Part shown: positions 11,501 through 26,500 of the stretch, piece after piece | Position numbering within the stretch: the stretch's first letter is position 1 | How the letters are laid out: the number at the start of each line of letters is the position of its first letter | Assembly (NCBI RefSeq): GCF_029227915.1 | Contig: NC_079877.1 | Span: 24,579,851-24,639,850 of the forward strand | Length of the DNA stretch: 60,000 bases | Source: Hydractinia symbiolongicarpus | Lineage: Eukaryota > Cnidaria > Hydrozoa > Anthoathecata > Hydractiniidae | Reading direction: 5' to 3' | The notes under the pieces: model-generated | Database searches by the model: none | Seen by the model: only the letters and a program-made list of their open reading frames with translations | Told to the model about the DNA's origin: nothing | Made by a program: the position numbers and the translations under genes

Positions 11501-14500
11501 ATTAAAAAGAGTTATGTATGAAAATATTACGGTGGGAAAAAAATATCTAGTTACGTTCTAAAATGGATCGATAGTAGAGCAATCTTTGTACTGGCTTCAA
11601 TAAGAAGGAGTTTAATGAAAGATAACACACTTTCCCCATCTAAAAAATGTAAGAACATTATAACAACAGAAAAAATGGAACATAAAAAGGAATAGATTGC
11701 AAAGGCACTGAGTTTATATATATTTTGTTGAAAGCAACAGAACATCTTTTAAACTTAATAAATCTTACTTCAAATTCTTTGTAAAGTTTTTCAAAGCTTT
11801 TTGATCTTTTTGTCTCAGCTTCCAGTTCAAGCAATATATTACCATGTTTTTTAATGTAACTTGTATACAACTAAAGAAGAAGAAAAAATTAAAAATGGAT
11901 AAACCTAGAGAAATGATTATTATAATTGTTTAAGATACTGATTTCTTACAAAACAAGGTACAGTGAATTGTCTGCAATCAGAATCCGATTTAAATTTGTT
12001 ATTGTAGATAGAGGTGTGCTACACAAAATATGGTCAATGTAATTGATATCCAAAAAAGATTTGTGTAACTAAATATTTTAGAGTATTTTAACCAATCAGG
12101 TATATAAAATTAATTTATGAACGATTTGATTGGTTGGAATCAACATGAAATTGATCACAAATAAAATCGACACAAGAGTAAAAGTAGCGTAAAGTTTTGT
12201 TTAGTAAATAATAATGCTAGAATGTCATAAATTATTCAATTGATGGTTTTTCCGACAGGTATACAATATATAAGAAAATTTTAATTGTATATGTACCTTA
12301 ATATGTCTCATATTTCGATGCATAATGTCTCCAATTTTTTGAACACTATCACGAGTTGATTCTGCTGTCGAGACATTTTCCCTAAAAAATTAGGCAATGA
12401 CAAGTTTAAAAAAAGAGTTACACATGCAAAAGGTGAAGTGACAACATTAAAATGGTTACTCCTGAAAGACACACAATCACGTGCTCTTAGAAGTTGTGCC
12501 GGTAAACAAACTGAATAAATCTGACAGCGACTTACGAATAGTTTCATAAGCTTTTTCTTAACACGACTATTTCCATAAAACTATGAAATTTTTTTACCAT
12601 AAACTAATGCGCTCCTCCAACTCTGCTAGTAAAGAGCAATGGAAATCATAAAGCGGATCGATATTATCATACAGCAATTTAAGTAAATGTTCGGGCATGG
12701 CGCCATCTTGCTCAACCAAGCTTCGAAATGACACGGTCAGTACTTCCAAATCTTTCACATACGTTCTTTCAGTCAACAGAATTTCTTTTGCAATATTATA
12801 AATCAGCCCAGACTCTTTAAATTTTTTCATATATCCTTCACGTTTGTGCATGCTACTAATACTACTACTGGAACTGCGGGGAAGAGACAAGTCGTCTTCG
12901 AAAGCGCTCCCTTCATCGTCAACTGTAATGGCAGATGCATCAGAATCAGAATCATATGCATGCGTTGTAGGACAGTTCTGGAGGTATAACGCTGCAAAAA
13001 ATGTAAACAAGATATTTTTCATGAAGTAATAAAAATTTCTACAAAATGTGTGCAACAGTTTTGCCTGTACCAAGTACCAGTATAAGTAGGGTGCTGTAAA
13101 TGACTGCCCTAGGTGTCTATTAATGATTGCTGTAACAGTAAAAGAAATAATATTAAGATTACTTTAATTTTAATGTATAACATAAATATAAATTAAAATA
13201 AAATTAAACAACAAAAAAACTATTATAAGCAACTGATTATTTAGACAGATAAACCTGGGTGTTCATTGGAAAAAGGTATTTATTAAAGAGTGTGTTTTAA
13301 AAATTATTTTTACTCGAGTATTTAAGGTATAGTGTTATAGGCATGATCTTACAAGATCCAGTTACCAGGGCTGATTTGTTCTGCAAAATCTCGAGTTAAT
13401 CAAATTTTTCTTAAAAAACTAAAATATCCAAATATAATAAAGCCTGCTATGTTCTCGCTTTGTTTAACAAGATATCGGTTAGGTGAACTAAAAATTCTGA
13501 TGTGTGACGACTCCAAGTCGCTGCTGGCAGCTAATAGTATTGACCGATGCATTTTTTCCATACTTAAAAGGAATGTTTTTTGTGAAAAAAATATTCCAAA
13601 ATAAACTTTCATTAACAACAAATTTATGTGATCTTATTAAGTATTGCAGGGAATTTTATTAAATCTTTTCGATTTGACAAATTAGGACAAATATCCAAAA
13701 ATATCGGTTCGAGCAAATAACTTGATGGTAAATAACATAACCAGAAGCTTAAACATTATCAACGAATTTTATCATTTCTTAAACGTTTTACTGTAGAAAT
13801 ATATATATTCTGATGATGGCCTTTTGAATGTAAGGTCGAAATATCAATTTTCAAGGAAACTTTTTTAACTCTTTGTTTCTTTTTTAACCATCTGGTTATA
13901 TTATCTACCATTAGGATAAATATATTTGAATTTGCATGGGCTAAAGCATGCTTGGGACTTTTTCAATAAAATATCATTGTAAACCAATGAAATACCCTTT
14001 GATTTATAAAAATGTTTGTAACTTATCAAGATACAGGGAAAAATAATATATATATAATATATCATATGCATGGAAAAATAGCATTCATAAGATTTATATA
14101 GAGATAATTTGAAATATATATCTTTATATTTTAATTTAAAAACAAAGCAGCTATATACTATATATTTAGGTGGTATAAATCTGTTTATCAAGATGAAAAA
14201 TTGTTTTGAAATGCATGACAAAAAGGGAAAATATTTAGCTTCTGTCGTTGTTTAAAAAGAAATATTGAAATTAAATATGCAACTATCATTTTTTTTTTTA
14301 ATCCTTGAAGGTTACCTCCTGCAAAAAACATGTTTGGCTCATATGAAAGATCTTGAAAGTTATCTAGAAATCTTTTTATTTTTTCGAAAAATCTTCATTG
14401 GTTCTGAAGATAATTTGTCTTGAAAGTTGCACTAATTATGCGAAATTATGATGTCATGGACAAGTTCTAAAACATGTATATTTTGCTATGGAGCATAATA

Positions 14501-17500
14501 ATAGTAACTAAAAACGGAAATTTATGTAAAAAATGTCAAAACGCCAAAGTAAACGGAGCTTATTTGTGACGTCATACATTTAGTGAAACTTCAAGTCTAA
14601 TTTCCTAAAAAACAATCAGGCATTTCGAAAAATATATACAAATTCCTAGACAACTTTTCATGCTTTTTTATTCGAAATTAAGTTTTTTCTTTCGTGGTAA
14701 GCTTTAAAAGGATTATTGACCACTTGTGGTTATATTAAACTCGCAAAAAAAGTGGAAAGGAACATGAATTGATTCTATAGCTGCAGCTAACGCACATAAC
14801 AAACATAATGCAAAAGACCTCAAAGAAACTTATGGGACAGAATTTTATCCTGTTTTAGCAAAAAACCTTGAAATACTATTTAAATTATGAACTATCAAGT
14901 TCTCTGGATAGCGACCTCGGTGGTGATAACGAATAACTAAATGAAGCATAAAGTCTGTAAAAATAAACTAGATTTTTAAAAAAATATAGAAAAAATAATA
15001 TTAAAAAATGCATAAAAATATAATGAATAATAACACATGTAATATAACTGTGAACAAAACTTATGAATTAAGATTTCAAGACAGCTGAAAAATCACAACA
15101 GTTAACTTAAGGATTTTATAAGGTGCAAAATAGTCGTGTCAATAGCATATAACTGCAATAAAGTTAAAGCCATCACTATAAGGAATTAATTACATGAGGA
15201 AAGGCACCTGATTGGTTCTACTAGTTCATCTAATGCCTTTGCATACATAAAATTACAGCACAAAGAATATGTAACATTTTCGTTAAACATAATTGAAAAC
15301 ACTACATTGTTGGTGGAATTAAAATATATAATACGCTTTAGTCTTTTAACAGATATCTGCATTCTTCTTGGTTTGTTTGTGTCTTGACTGAGACCTTTTC
15401 CTCGACCTTACAATTTCGAAATTTATCCCGTCCAACTTTTAGTAAACACAAAGTGTTCGTAAACCATTGCCACATAAGTTAATTTACTGCAATTTCTCCT
15501 TGAAATTCAAGATAATTGAGGCCTACAAAGAGAAGAAAAGGTCTCAATTAGACACTTGGTTCTTTCTTTCTAATTAGTTTATAGTGTTATATTTAAATTT
15601 ACATATTACTTGGGTGTATCTTAAATTATAAGTTATGTTAGTTGTTGACTAATGGAAAAATCCAAAGGTACGCCTATTATCTTTTTTTCTTGAGGAGGGA
15701 GGCAGAACTAAGCTGTGTGCAGCCTATTTCAATGCACACACAGTGGCTATTGTTATAGAGACGAGTTGCAACTTGCTAGGCAGTGAAATAATTAATGAGA
15801 ATTCACCTATTGCAACAAAGTTGATAAAAATATCTGTACCACAACATTTTTGCACCACAACATATGGGTATGAGAGAAATTATTAGAATTTCATAGTGTA
15901 CGTTAGCTTGAGCAGTCACAACATACAGATTTTAACAAGAAATACTCAACTTGGTCAAAAATAAACCACATCACCTAAAAAAGTGTTGCCTTTACTTGTC
16001 TTAGTTTGTCAGAAAGCTGAAAATCCCTACTCTAGTGGGACATATGAAACAACTCCCCCCTCCCTCCGCCCTTCTTTAACCCTATCCTGACTGCTTTTTT
16101 TATGTTATAAAACAGTTTCACATTTATTCAAAACCACCTATAAATTATAATTGTGAATTGCAATGTACCTTTAGATAATTTATCTTTTATTGCATCTTAA
16201 AACAAAATAAAGAAAAACCAAGAGGAATGTTCTGGGTGATTCATACCCCTTCCCCCTATCTAAAAACATATAGAATTTGGTTATTCCCTTTCTATCCTAC
16301 CTAGGGATACTGTTTATGCATGACCCTATAGTTAACACTGAGTATGAACATTTAGCTAAAAGACTAAAATGCGTTTTTGATCTTTAACTGAAGAGGAAGA
16401 TAAAAGTAATGTATTTTTATCAGTTAGGGATAAGACTTATTCCTGTGGGGAATAATTTTTATCTTTTCTATTTATTTGTATTTTTCTATTTATTAGCTTT
16501 TTTTATATTTTAATAAAAACTAGAAGACATAAAAATCACTGAGTATACTTTTGATTATGGCACTTAAAAGCACATAACAATGACATAGGTGAGTTATTAT
16601 TTTTATTTGGAAAAATTTTGGCACAAATTTGGCATTCTTTTTTTATTCAAAAATTTTTTTAAGGTATACGCCTCGATAACATTGAAATTATTTATTCTCC
16701 AAAAAAACACTATTTTAAAGCATAACTTTTAGCTTAACAAAAATATTATTTTTTCTCCTCACAATTCTGTGTACCTTTAAGTCTAAATTGTGAAGATGTG
16801 TAGTGAAAATAATGAATAAATTCGATGAACAAAGATGATTAAATTTGGAAAGTATTTTTTAGTGGTTTCAATCTTTTCAAAAATAAAATCTTTTAATCTG
16901 TTCATAATAAATAAAGTGGATGCAAAACAAGAGTTTTTTTTAATTATAACAACTAAAAACATAAAAACACCAGAGGAAGTAAGCACAATAAAAAAATAAA
17001 AAAAATTCTGGTCACCTTTAACTTTTTCACGTAGCTGAGCTTCTGTTTCTTCGTCTGCTTCAGTTTTATCGGATTGCAACTCACTTTTTTCTTCCTGGAT
17101 GACCTCCATCTTCCGAGCTTCATCAGCATCGACTTCTGTAGATTCTGAAACATTGGGAACTCCAGTAGCTATTTTATCCTCTGTGTCACTATGTTCAGCA
17201 TTTTCATCATCACTTTTTAATCCTTCTGTGGTAATAGAAGAAATATTATACTGCCAGCCACTTGTTATGCCACCATATTCAGAGTTAATTCTTTGGAACA
17301 TGGATTCGACCTAAACATAAAATTCTAACAGTTATTTTCATTGAAAATCTTTATCATCAGTTTTACATTCTGCTCATTCCCTTTTCTGAATGTTTTTTTG
17401 TTGTTGATAACATGATCACAGTAATCACTTTTTTAAAGATCCATCATAAATCACATCTCTCACTCAATAAAACTTGTTTTCCTTGTAAAAAAAAGGTGGT

Positions 17501-20500
17501 TGTAGACCAAAGACATTTAATACCATGAATTTATGTGCTGCCAATTTTAAAATAGAGCATTAAAATCTGATTTTCCCAGCCTTAAATAAAGGCTAAGTTT
17601 CCCTTATTTGCAAATCAATCTGCATTATTATTTTGCTTAACAAGATATACAAAATACATAAAGTAGTAAATAGCTCTGTGGTTTTCCCTTCTTAGATTTG
17701 CAGTGAAAAAACAAGTAATATTTCAAACCTCATCTTCAATTTCACGATCTGTACTGGTAACATGAACTGTGGCATCCAGGGAAAGATCATCTCCATCACC
17801 AACACCATTCGTGAGAGAAGTGTCAAAATTATATGTTGGTGTATCGAGGTCTGTGTTGGTTTCATCTATATTTATACTTGCATCGTCTGTTTCATAAAGC
17901 AAACTTTCTGCTTTAAAGGAGTCGCCTATTGTATATGGTGAGTAATCGAATTCAAAAGATGAAGAAGTTGGCAATGTCTCAAGTTCATGGGATGCCTCTT
18001 GCTGAATAACTGGTTCAACATCAACAACCTCATTGTACGAGGGTGGCAATAGTGTTTTTTCAGCTTGCAGAAAGCTATCGTTACCTACAGAGTCTACAGT
18101 ATCTTGGTGTCTAATTGTTATAACGTTTTGTTGTGTCATGTTTGCAGTTATGATATTGTCCTCCTCAAGTTCTGGTCTATATTCATCCCTTTTGTAGCCA
18201 TATGCCTCACTTGAGATGCTGAAGCTACCTTCATCTTCGGATACTTGACGACTGGTGTATCGTAGAGGACCAGAACTTTGAGGACTATCTGGTTGTGATG
18301 AAATTGAAGGAGGTTGATATTTAGCTTTTTCAGATCCAGTCCTAAAGAAAATTGGGCATTAGGTTTATATGCAAAAACAGGACAAATTTTTCAAAATATT
18401 TTCTATTTCAATACAATAAACTACCAATAGCAATCATGTTACCTCAATAGGTTGATGTTATTTTAAGTTTTAAGTTTAAAATAACAAAATAAACCCCCTG
18501 TCCAATCTAAATGTTCATACTTATCATTGTCCATGTCAGGTGACACTCCAATTCTTGTTGCAGCTTCTTCAGAAATTTCTCTTTGTGTACGCCCACTAAT
18601 GACAGTAAAAGAAATTGATTAAAGAGAAGTACACCTAAAGGACGAAAATCAAAAAAAAGTCTATAATGGAGTTTAAGAAGGCATGAAGTTTGTTTACAAA
18701 AGTATATTGTTTTGAAACCACAAGCCTTTGAAATCATTAACACTAGAGGCTTACAGTGCTCATGGTACCTTTAAAATGTAATAGCCCACATCATAGAAAG
18801 ATTCCCTTTTTTATTCCGAGACATACAAATCTTATATGTAACAAGGAAATAATTTTTAACACCAAAAAACTACTTTTGGTATTAAAGAAAAAAACTTTAT
18901 TTTTTTTTAAATTTATTGTTGCTGCTGTTTACAAGCTGAACGAAAAATCTCATAATTCACTTTATCACAGTTTTTTGTTTCTGTTTGTTCAAAGTCATCA
19001 AATACAAACCTGTATCTATATTTGGAACCTCTTCTGAATGACGACTTTCCTTTTTTAAGAGTACTGGCAGACTTTTGCCTGAAAAAAAAAATCAATGAAA
19101 CATTGATACTAATTACAACAGAAACATAAACTGTTCTAAAATTTGAACACATTTTTATAGGATCGATAACAATAAAAAAATTAGAAAAACAGGGAAGGAA
19201 AGACATTAAAAATAGTACTAATTTTTTCGTAATAAATTTGTCAATCTCTTTTAGAAATTAACATAATAAAAAGAACTTGTTAATTTTTTTGTGATTTTCT
19301 TCAAGGTACTTTTTCTAAATGGTATTGGAAAATTTGTGATTTTACCGCGAAAGCTGCGTAACTTAGTACACACATAAATTATGGGACCTAACACAAGCTA
19401 AACTTACCTAAAGAACACATGATGGTTGACACAAACTTTCCAAAATGCTTTTGCTGCATTCCTACTCTTCATTTCAAAGGCAACTAACAAGCCATCTTCA
19501 CCAGCCTAAGAAACAAAAACAAATGTTTTTAACTAGTAACTAGCTAGGCGATTTATATGTCAAACGTTTTACTTACGCCATGGTGCAGTTTAAGTAAAAA
19601 CTTTTTCTTTTTGAACGTCAATTTTCTAACATTAGCCCTGAAAACAAATATAATTTTCGATTATAGTTTAAATAATGCTTATGCTTTGTAAATTATTAGA
19701 AATAAAAAACAATAATATATCCATTCAATGAAATATGCCTGTTAATAACATCTGGGCTGCAAGCAGACATCACCAAGTTTTGATTTATTATGTAAGCACA
19801 ATGCAGAAGAATTGCAAGTTCTTAAAGTACATTCTTAGCAAGTACACGTAGTATTGACAATGTTCTTCTGTTTGTCAATGAATGACTTTTTAATTAATCA
19901 ATGTCATCAGGTCTAAATGAATTGCATGCACAGTGACATCTTATATCGTTCACGAAATGACAAACAGTGGACACTAATGTAGAATTACAAGTATAATAAT
20001 TTTAAATTAAAAACGGAAAGAAATTTGTGGTTCGCTTATCTATGTCATTGATAATAAAATTTTTTATGTTTCAGTTTTTACATAAGGTTATTAAATAAGT
20101 GTAGAGAATATTTTTTCACTTTTGCTCATTTTGTGTATAAAATAAAAGTTACATAATAAATTAAAGTTAAAGTTGCGAAAAAAAAGCACTAATGATTGAA
20201 GCTATTTTTTGTTATGACCTGGGAGAGTTAAAAAATTATGCAGACTATTTGAGTACACCAATGTGAATGTTAACCTATCGTGCACAAATCCTTATGTGCA
20301 TAAAAACACCTAATTGAAATAGCCCTGCTCATAATTAGTTTCTGTATTAAATGGTTGGCAGTATTCACAAGTCAGAAATTTAAATGTGATTTTCAGTTAA
20401 TTATTTATGAGCTGACCGAAATATTTGCAAGATAAAATTTTATAGGCCAAGTTACATAAAAGACTTTGCGTTGGTTAGGTGCTGAACAAATAGATCTTGC

Positions 20501-23500
20501 TTTAACTTATTAGTTATTATTCTAGCTTTCCATTTGCTGTTAAGTCTCCTTAATTTTTCTGTGATAATTTTTTAACCACAGAATTAATAATGTTGAGTAT
20601 TTAGCAGGGGTTGTTTCCAAGTAAAATTAACACAGATTTAAACAATGGAGGACATTGTGTTATGGATTTTCATGTGACAAATAAAAAGAAGGTAAAATCA
20701 AAGAAAAAGAGGCCTAAATTTTCATTTTTTTGTAAAAAAGGGTGAATGGAAAATACAACATTTTCTTTTTTCACAACGACAGACAAAGATAATATATTAT
20801 TTTTATCTGCCATTGTGAAAAAAATGTTTGTAGAAATGGCTTCTGCACAGTAACATATGCTTAATTTTTTTATACAAAAATATGCTTACTGTAACTTAGG
20901 TTAAAATACCAAAATTTAGCTTGCTAATCCAAGTTATACATATTTTGTAAGAGTTGGTCAGGTTACAGTTTATAAGACATTATTTAAAAATCCCTGTGGT
21001 AACTGCCTTTTTATGGAGCAAGCAAATTTTTAAAAAAATTGCTTTAAAAAAGCGATACCGAATTTTGTTACGATAGTCCCAAAATTATATGTGCAGTTGT
21101 ACACAAACTAAAGCTTTTCAAAAACGATGCCATATCCTATTCTTGTCATTTTTCGGACAAGAATTATAATTTTAGTTAAAAAGTGTTCTGCTATCCTAAA
21201 ATTCAAAAATTAAAACACACATACGTGAATAAACCCTTAATATAATATATAACAAAGAAATTATTATATCAGTCAATGAATGCCCAAATATAATTGACTT
21301 ACATAAAAAAAGATCTTAGTTACATAAAAGACTTTGCGTTGGTTAGGTGCTGAACAAATAGATCTTGCTTTAACTTATTAGTTATTATTCTAGCTTTCCA
21401 TTTGCTGTTAAGTCTCCTTAATTTTTCTGTGATAATTTTTTAACCACAGAATTAATAATGTTGAGTATTTAGCAGGGGTTGTTTCCAAGTAAAATTAACA
21501 CAGATTTAAACAATGGAGGACATTGTGTTATGGATTTTCATGTGACAAATAAAAAGAAGGTAAAATCAAAGAAAAAGAGGCCTAAATTTTCATTTTTTTG
21601 TAAAAAAGGGTGAATGGAAAATACAACATTTTCTTTTTTCACAACGACAGACAAAGATAATATATTATTTTTATCTGCCTTTGTGAAAAAAATGTTTGTA
21701 GAAATGGCTTCTGCACAGTAACATATGCTTAATTTTTTTATACAGAAATATGCTTACTGTAACTTAGGTTAAAATACCAAAATTTAGCTTGCTAATCCAA
21801 GTTATACATATTTTGTAAGAGTTGGTCAGGTTACAGTTTATAAGACATTATTTAAAAATCCCTGTGGTAACTGCCTTTTTATGGAGCAAGCAAATTTTTA
21901 AAAAAATTGCTTTAAAAAAGCGATACCGAATTTTGTTACGATAGTCCCAAAATTATATGTGCAGTTGTACACAAACTAAAGCTTTTCAAAAACGATGCCA
22001 TATCCTATTCTTGTCATTTTTCGGACAAGAATTATAATTTTAGTTAAAAAGTGTTCTGCTATCCTAAAATTCAAAAATTAAAACACACATACGTGAATAA
22101 ACCCTTAATATAATATATAACAAAGAAATTATTATATCAGTCAATGAATGCCCAAATATAATTGACTTACATAAAAAAAGATCTTATCATTTTTATTACT
22201 TGACTCTATTTGTTGCACTTCAAATTTCGAATAATCAAAGAAAGAAAGGTCAGACAAACAAATCAAGTAAACTGAATATGAACAGATGTGTGACAAAAAA
22301 TTCTTTGTACCATGAAAAGGTGTTTATTTTATGTTTATCTTGAAACACGAGGATTCCCATATTAAATACAGCTAAACTCAAGTGTACACCATCGCTGTCC
22401 TCTGCAGGATAAAGAGTGATACCATACATCTCCAGTTTACGAGCAATTTCGAGCATGTTGTGGTCAGATTCAGCTGGGCTTTCTCCTCTAAATATTGGAT
22501 AAATAAGCTCCTAAAGACATTGCTCTGAAAACAAATTAGAAACAAATTAGATAACGTCTGAATTTTGTGACAAAAACGCAAAATACCTGTGAGATCTGTG
22601 ATAATCAACTATTTTTTGTTCAATGTCTGGAGTCTAAACAAGAACTTTTTCAGTAAGTTAACACAATCAAATAACAATAGTAAAAAATGTTAAGTAGAAG
22701 GGTGCAGGATGCAGTGTGCCTGAAGTCACCTTATAAAAAAGAATAAGTTGGAAATGAAGACTCGTTTATATCAATAATCACAGTTAGCAATGCATATATG
22801 TATTATCTGCATACTAATTTGGTTAATATGTAAATTCATTTAAGGTAAGGGATAATTTTAAATATCTTTAGATCCAGCAATGCAAAAACGGCCACTTTTT
22901 ATTAAATTAAAAAAAGGAAGATTATTTGTGTCTCTTAGGTCGGTTTTTACTTGAATTCGCAACATTTGTTACCAATAACAACATGCAAAATCGATTGTAA
23001 CTTGTACTTGTTTGTTTGTTACTTTTGTTTGAAGGGTTGCCCTGTGCCCCTTTGGAATAAATGTTATAATAAGCACTAGCTTTGTGCTACGACATTAATG
23101 ACAAATATAGATTAAATATTAAGATTAATCTTAAATCACTTCTAAATAAAAATTACCAATTGACTGTGTTTAAAATTGGATGGTACTGTTTTCCTAACAG
23201 GATAAAAAAGTCAGACGACCTAACGCAATTAAGTGATTTATGAAATCAAGAAAATTCTATGGTAGATTATTTATGTAAGAAAATAAAGTAACTGTTCCTT
23301 AAAAACATTGTGTACCCTGGTGTTTTACCTTTTAGCTAGCTACCATTAGAAGATACCATGGTTATATCTGCAGCACACGTAAAAGTTTATGGATCTTGAA
23401 AACGATAAAAATTTATTCTTTTTCCTTTAATATTTACCCAAGAAGTTTTTGAACATTCAGATAACTTAAAAATTTGCCTGTCTCAAACATTTGTTTCTTT

Positions 23501-26500
23501 TTTAATGTTTTACTGTTTCTTATAATTTGTTTTAATTTGTTGTTTCTATTAATCTTTACCTTTGCTTTGCATCAGGCAGGAAAATCTTAAAAAAAATCTT
23601 AATGGTTCGCTTTTAAATGGCCAATATACCAAACAGATTTTGTGTAATGAAGACGACTCTTTAGTTTTCCTTAGTTCTATAAAAATACTGGTCAGATAAA
23701 CTAACAACTTTTAATAAAAGGGAGCAAAAAAATATCAAGATATTGATCAATAATTAACTGGATCAAATTAGTTCTATTGGTTAGAAAGGCAAAAAACAAA
23801 TCAAACTTTAATGACAGATTTTAAAAAGCCTTTGTTTGGTATTTCTCTGATAAGGAGTTATTTTAATCTAGTATTCATCCAATAGAGAGGCTAAATAAAC
23901 ATTGTTTACAAACAAAACACATGTTTAAAGTCAATTTACATAAACAAAATTATAATTATTATCTCCATCATGATACGCATATGGGATATTAAATAAAACA
24001 TTGTATTATCTAGTCATAAAAAGTAACAGTTTTGGATCGTACAAAGTATTATATTAAGTCAATGTTTTTTTGTTTGAAAGACATTCATCAATTTTAATTG
24101 GCTAGTGAACTCAACAATACTTTTAAAATTGTCTCAACACTTACAAAAAATAAGAATGTATATTACATGCTGTTCCCACAGTTCATTCAACACAATGAAA
24201 TAAATTACTTCCTAATTAAGGTTTTTAAATAGGGTAATAATCTGAAAAATGATTTATAATGTCCTTCTGGGCTGTGATTTTACAATTTCATACCAGATTT
24301 AAACCAAAAGGAATGGTGTGAATAACTTGAACATCCCTTCACTCCACAAAAGAGCACCCTTCGAAACTGAATATGCTATTATCCAGAAAAGATTGAAGTA
24401 TCCACTTAAAAGATACTGTCTTTGTTGATTTTCTCCACATTAAAAGAGGGAAAAGTAAATAGAACACACAAAATTATGCATAATTGTTAATTCTTGATTA
24501 AAAGGTATCCAAATAAAGGTGTCGTGGTCTTACAGGTCACAGGATTTTCCCCAAAGCCTTTTATATACTTGTGGAGTACATGCAGGGTCAAGTGCCTATA
24601 TGCTTGGTGGAGTGCCTATATGCTTGGTGGAAGCTGATTTTATATCACATTAATAGAAATATTACAGAAAGGCTATAACCATTTTAAATTTCTTTCTTTA
24701 TCTGAAAAATTATACAGAAAATTTTATTAACATCGTACTGATAAGTATTGGATAAGTATCAGGGAGGTTTGTACATTTCTTTTATACAAGAACATTTTTC
24801 AAATGCCTGCTGGAGAATCACTATGATAATACTGAAAAAATATTTTTATGATCAGTATTGATATTTTTATTATCATTACAAAAAAAAGTTATCCTAATTT
24901 TTTGTCGTAAGTCTGAAAGTAAGCTTTTCACTTAAAATTATTTTACACTAAAATAAACGTGTGTGGTTGGTTAATACCATTTAATGCACATTTTACAATA
25001 TTCCACAGTGCAAATTCACTCAACTTAAACCTTTTACAAAATCAAACAAGACGTATGATATACGCAAACAACCTCGCGAATAAAGTTTACAAAAAGCTGT
25101 CTATCAAATTGAGATTTTTGTTACGAAGTTAGACACGACATATTTTACTATTCAGATACGCAATAATATTTGTTACACACTTATTTTTCAAAATTGATTT
25201 GTGAGACCTTTCTGAACGGAAAATTCCTTGAACTTTTAATTTTCGATGGGTCCGTCTTGGGTGAACCGACTGACAGGAAGAAGAAAGACCACAAACCCAC
25301 AAACCCCAAAATTTGCGAAATTCATTAATTCAGTTAATTCTGCCTACATTCACTTTTAAAAAGTTTGGTGGAAACACCTTTATTTCCTAGTTAGTTAAAG
25401 AAGTGTTTTGAACACTTGTCTTATCTTTTTAAAAAAGAAAAAAGAAAAAAAAAGTAAAAATAGTTACCAAGATGAGATTCGAACACACGACGACTCCCGT
25501 GTCGGTGCTCAGAAAGGCAAAAATTTCCATTCTTGTAGGACACATTTGCATTTTAATACAAGCTCACGAGCTTGTAAAAACCAAACAAGCTTCTTTTAAA
25601 TCAACATTAATATTTTTTAAACAATACACAGAAGATATACCTGATTTGGCACAAATTGAAATCCAGCCAAGTAACCAACTTTATGTACCATAGGATCATG
25701 ATCACCAAGTTCTCCTGAAGTTAAAGTCGAAATGATTTGTTCACCAATTTTCATCTTTGGATATTCAAATTTTTATTACTTTTTTAATATTAAGATTTGG
25801 GCAATTGTAATGTCTAATTATTAGTTTTAGCGATGATGTGAATAATTTTAATATCAAAGTTCTAAATTATTTCATAAGAAACACCGTATTCTCCTTTGTA
25901 AAGAAAAATAAACAAAAGAATAAAAAGAACATAGAAGTTTAATTGGACACAAATGATAAAAATAATTAATGAACTAATTACAAAGCATTCTAAAATCAAA
26001 AAGGTCCTTTCCTAATACTACGAAAACTTGTATGTTTAAACTTTTAATAACCACAGAGGGGGGATTTGTGGTAATATATTGCTGACGTCTAGACTTATCA
26101 GGCATACAGAAAAAAACTTAACAAAGTACAATTCAGAATGGTTTCAAGTGTTTGTTTACAATATATAGCTTAAGAAAGCCTCAACCCTTGTAAATGTTGG
26201 CAGCTGTGAGGCAGCTATTTTTAAATGTGATAGATCTGGAAAAAATATGTTACAACAAAAAAGGGTAAATACAAAAACATTTCAAAATGTTAGAACATGT
26301 AGTTCAGCACAGTTGGAATACAATTGTGCTGACACTAACAACAACAACAATGGTTTGTTTAGAGAGCTAAAAATAACATGGTACCTTGAACAATATATGA
26401 AGCTAAAAGTGCACCAGTGTCTTCGGAGCAATGCAGTCTAAAAAGGGGGAAAATGCTTAAGTTGATGAATTGTATCATTAATGTAGGTGGTACTTAAGAA

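Noticed and set aside
13901-14221. 106-codon minus-strand open frame
   Set aside because: Its composition (Ile, Tyr, Phe, Lys, Ser) is that of AT-rich non-coding DNA; it lies in FARP intron 15.
20450-22185. The two 868-bp copies as an LTR pair
   Set aside because: They abut directly with no internal region, no TG..CA ends and no primer-binding site.
25460-25535. Functional tRNA gene on the minus strand
   Set aside because: Only the B-box side is recognisable; no acceptor stem or anticodon arm can be formed.
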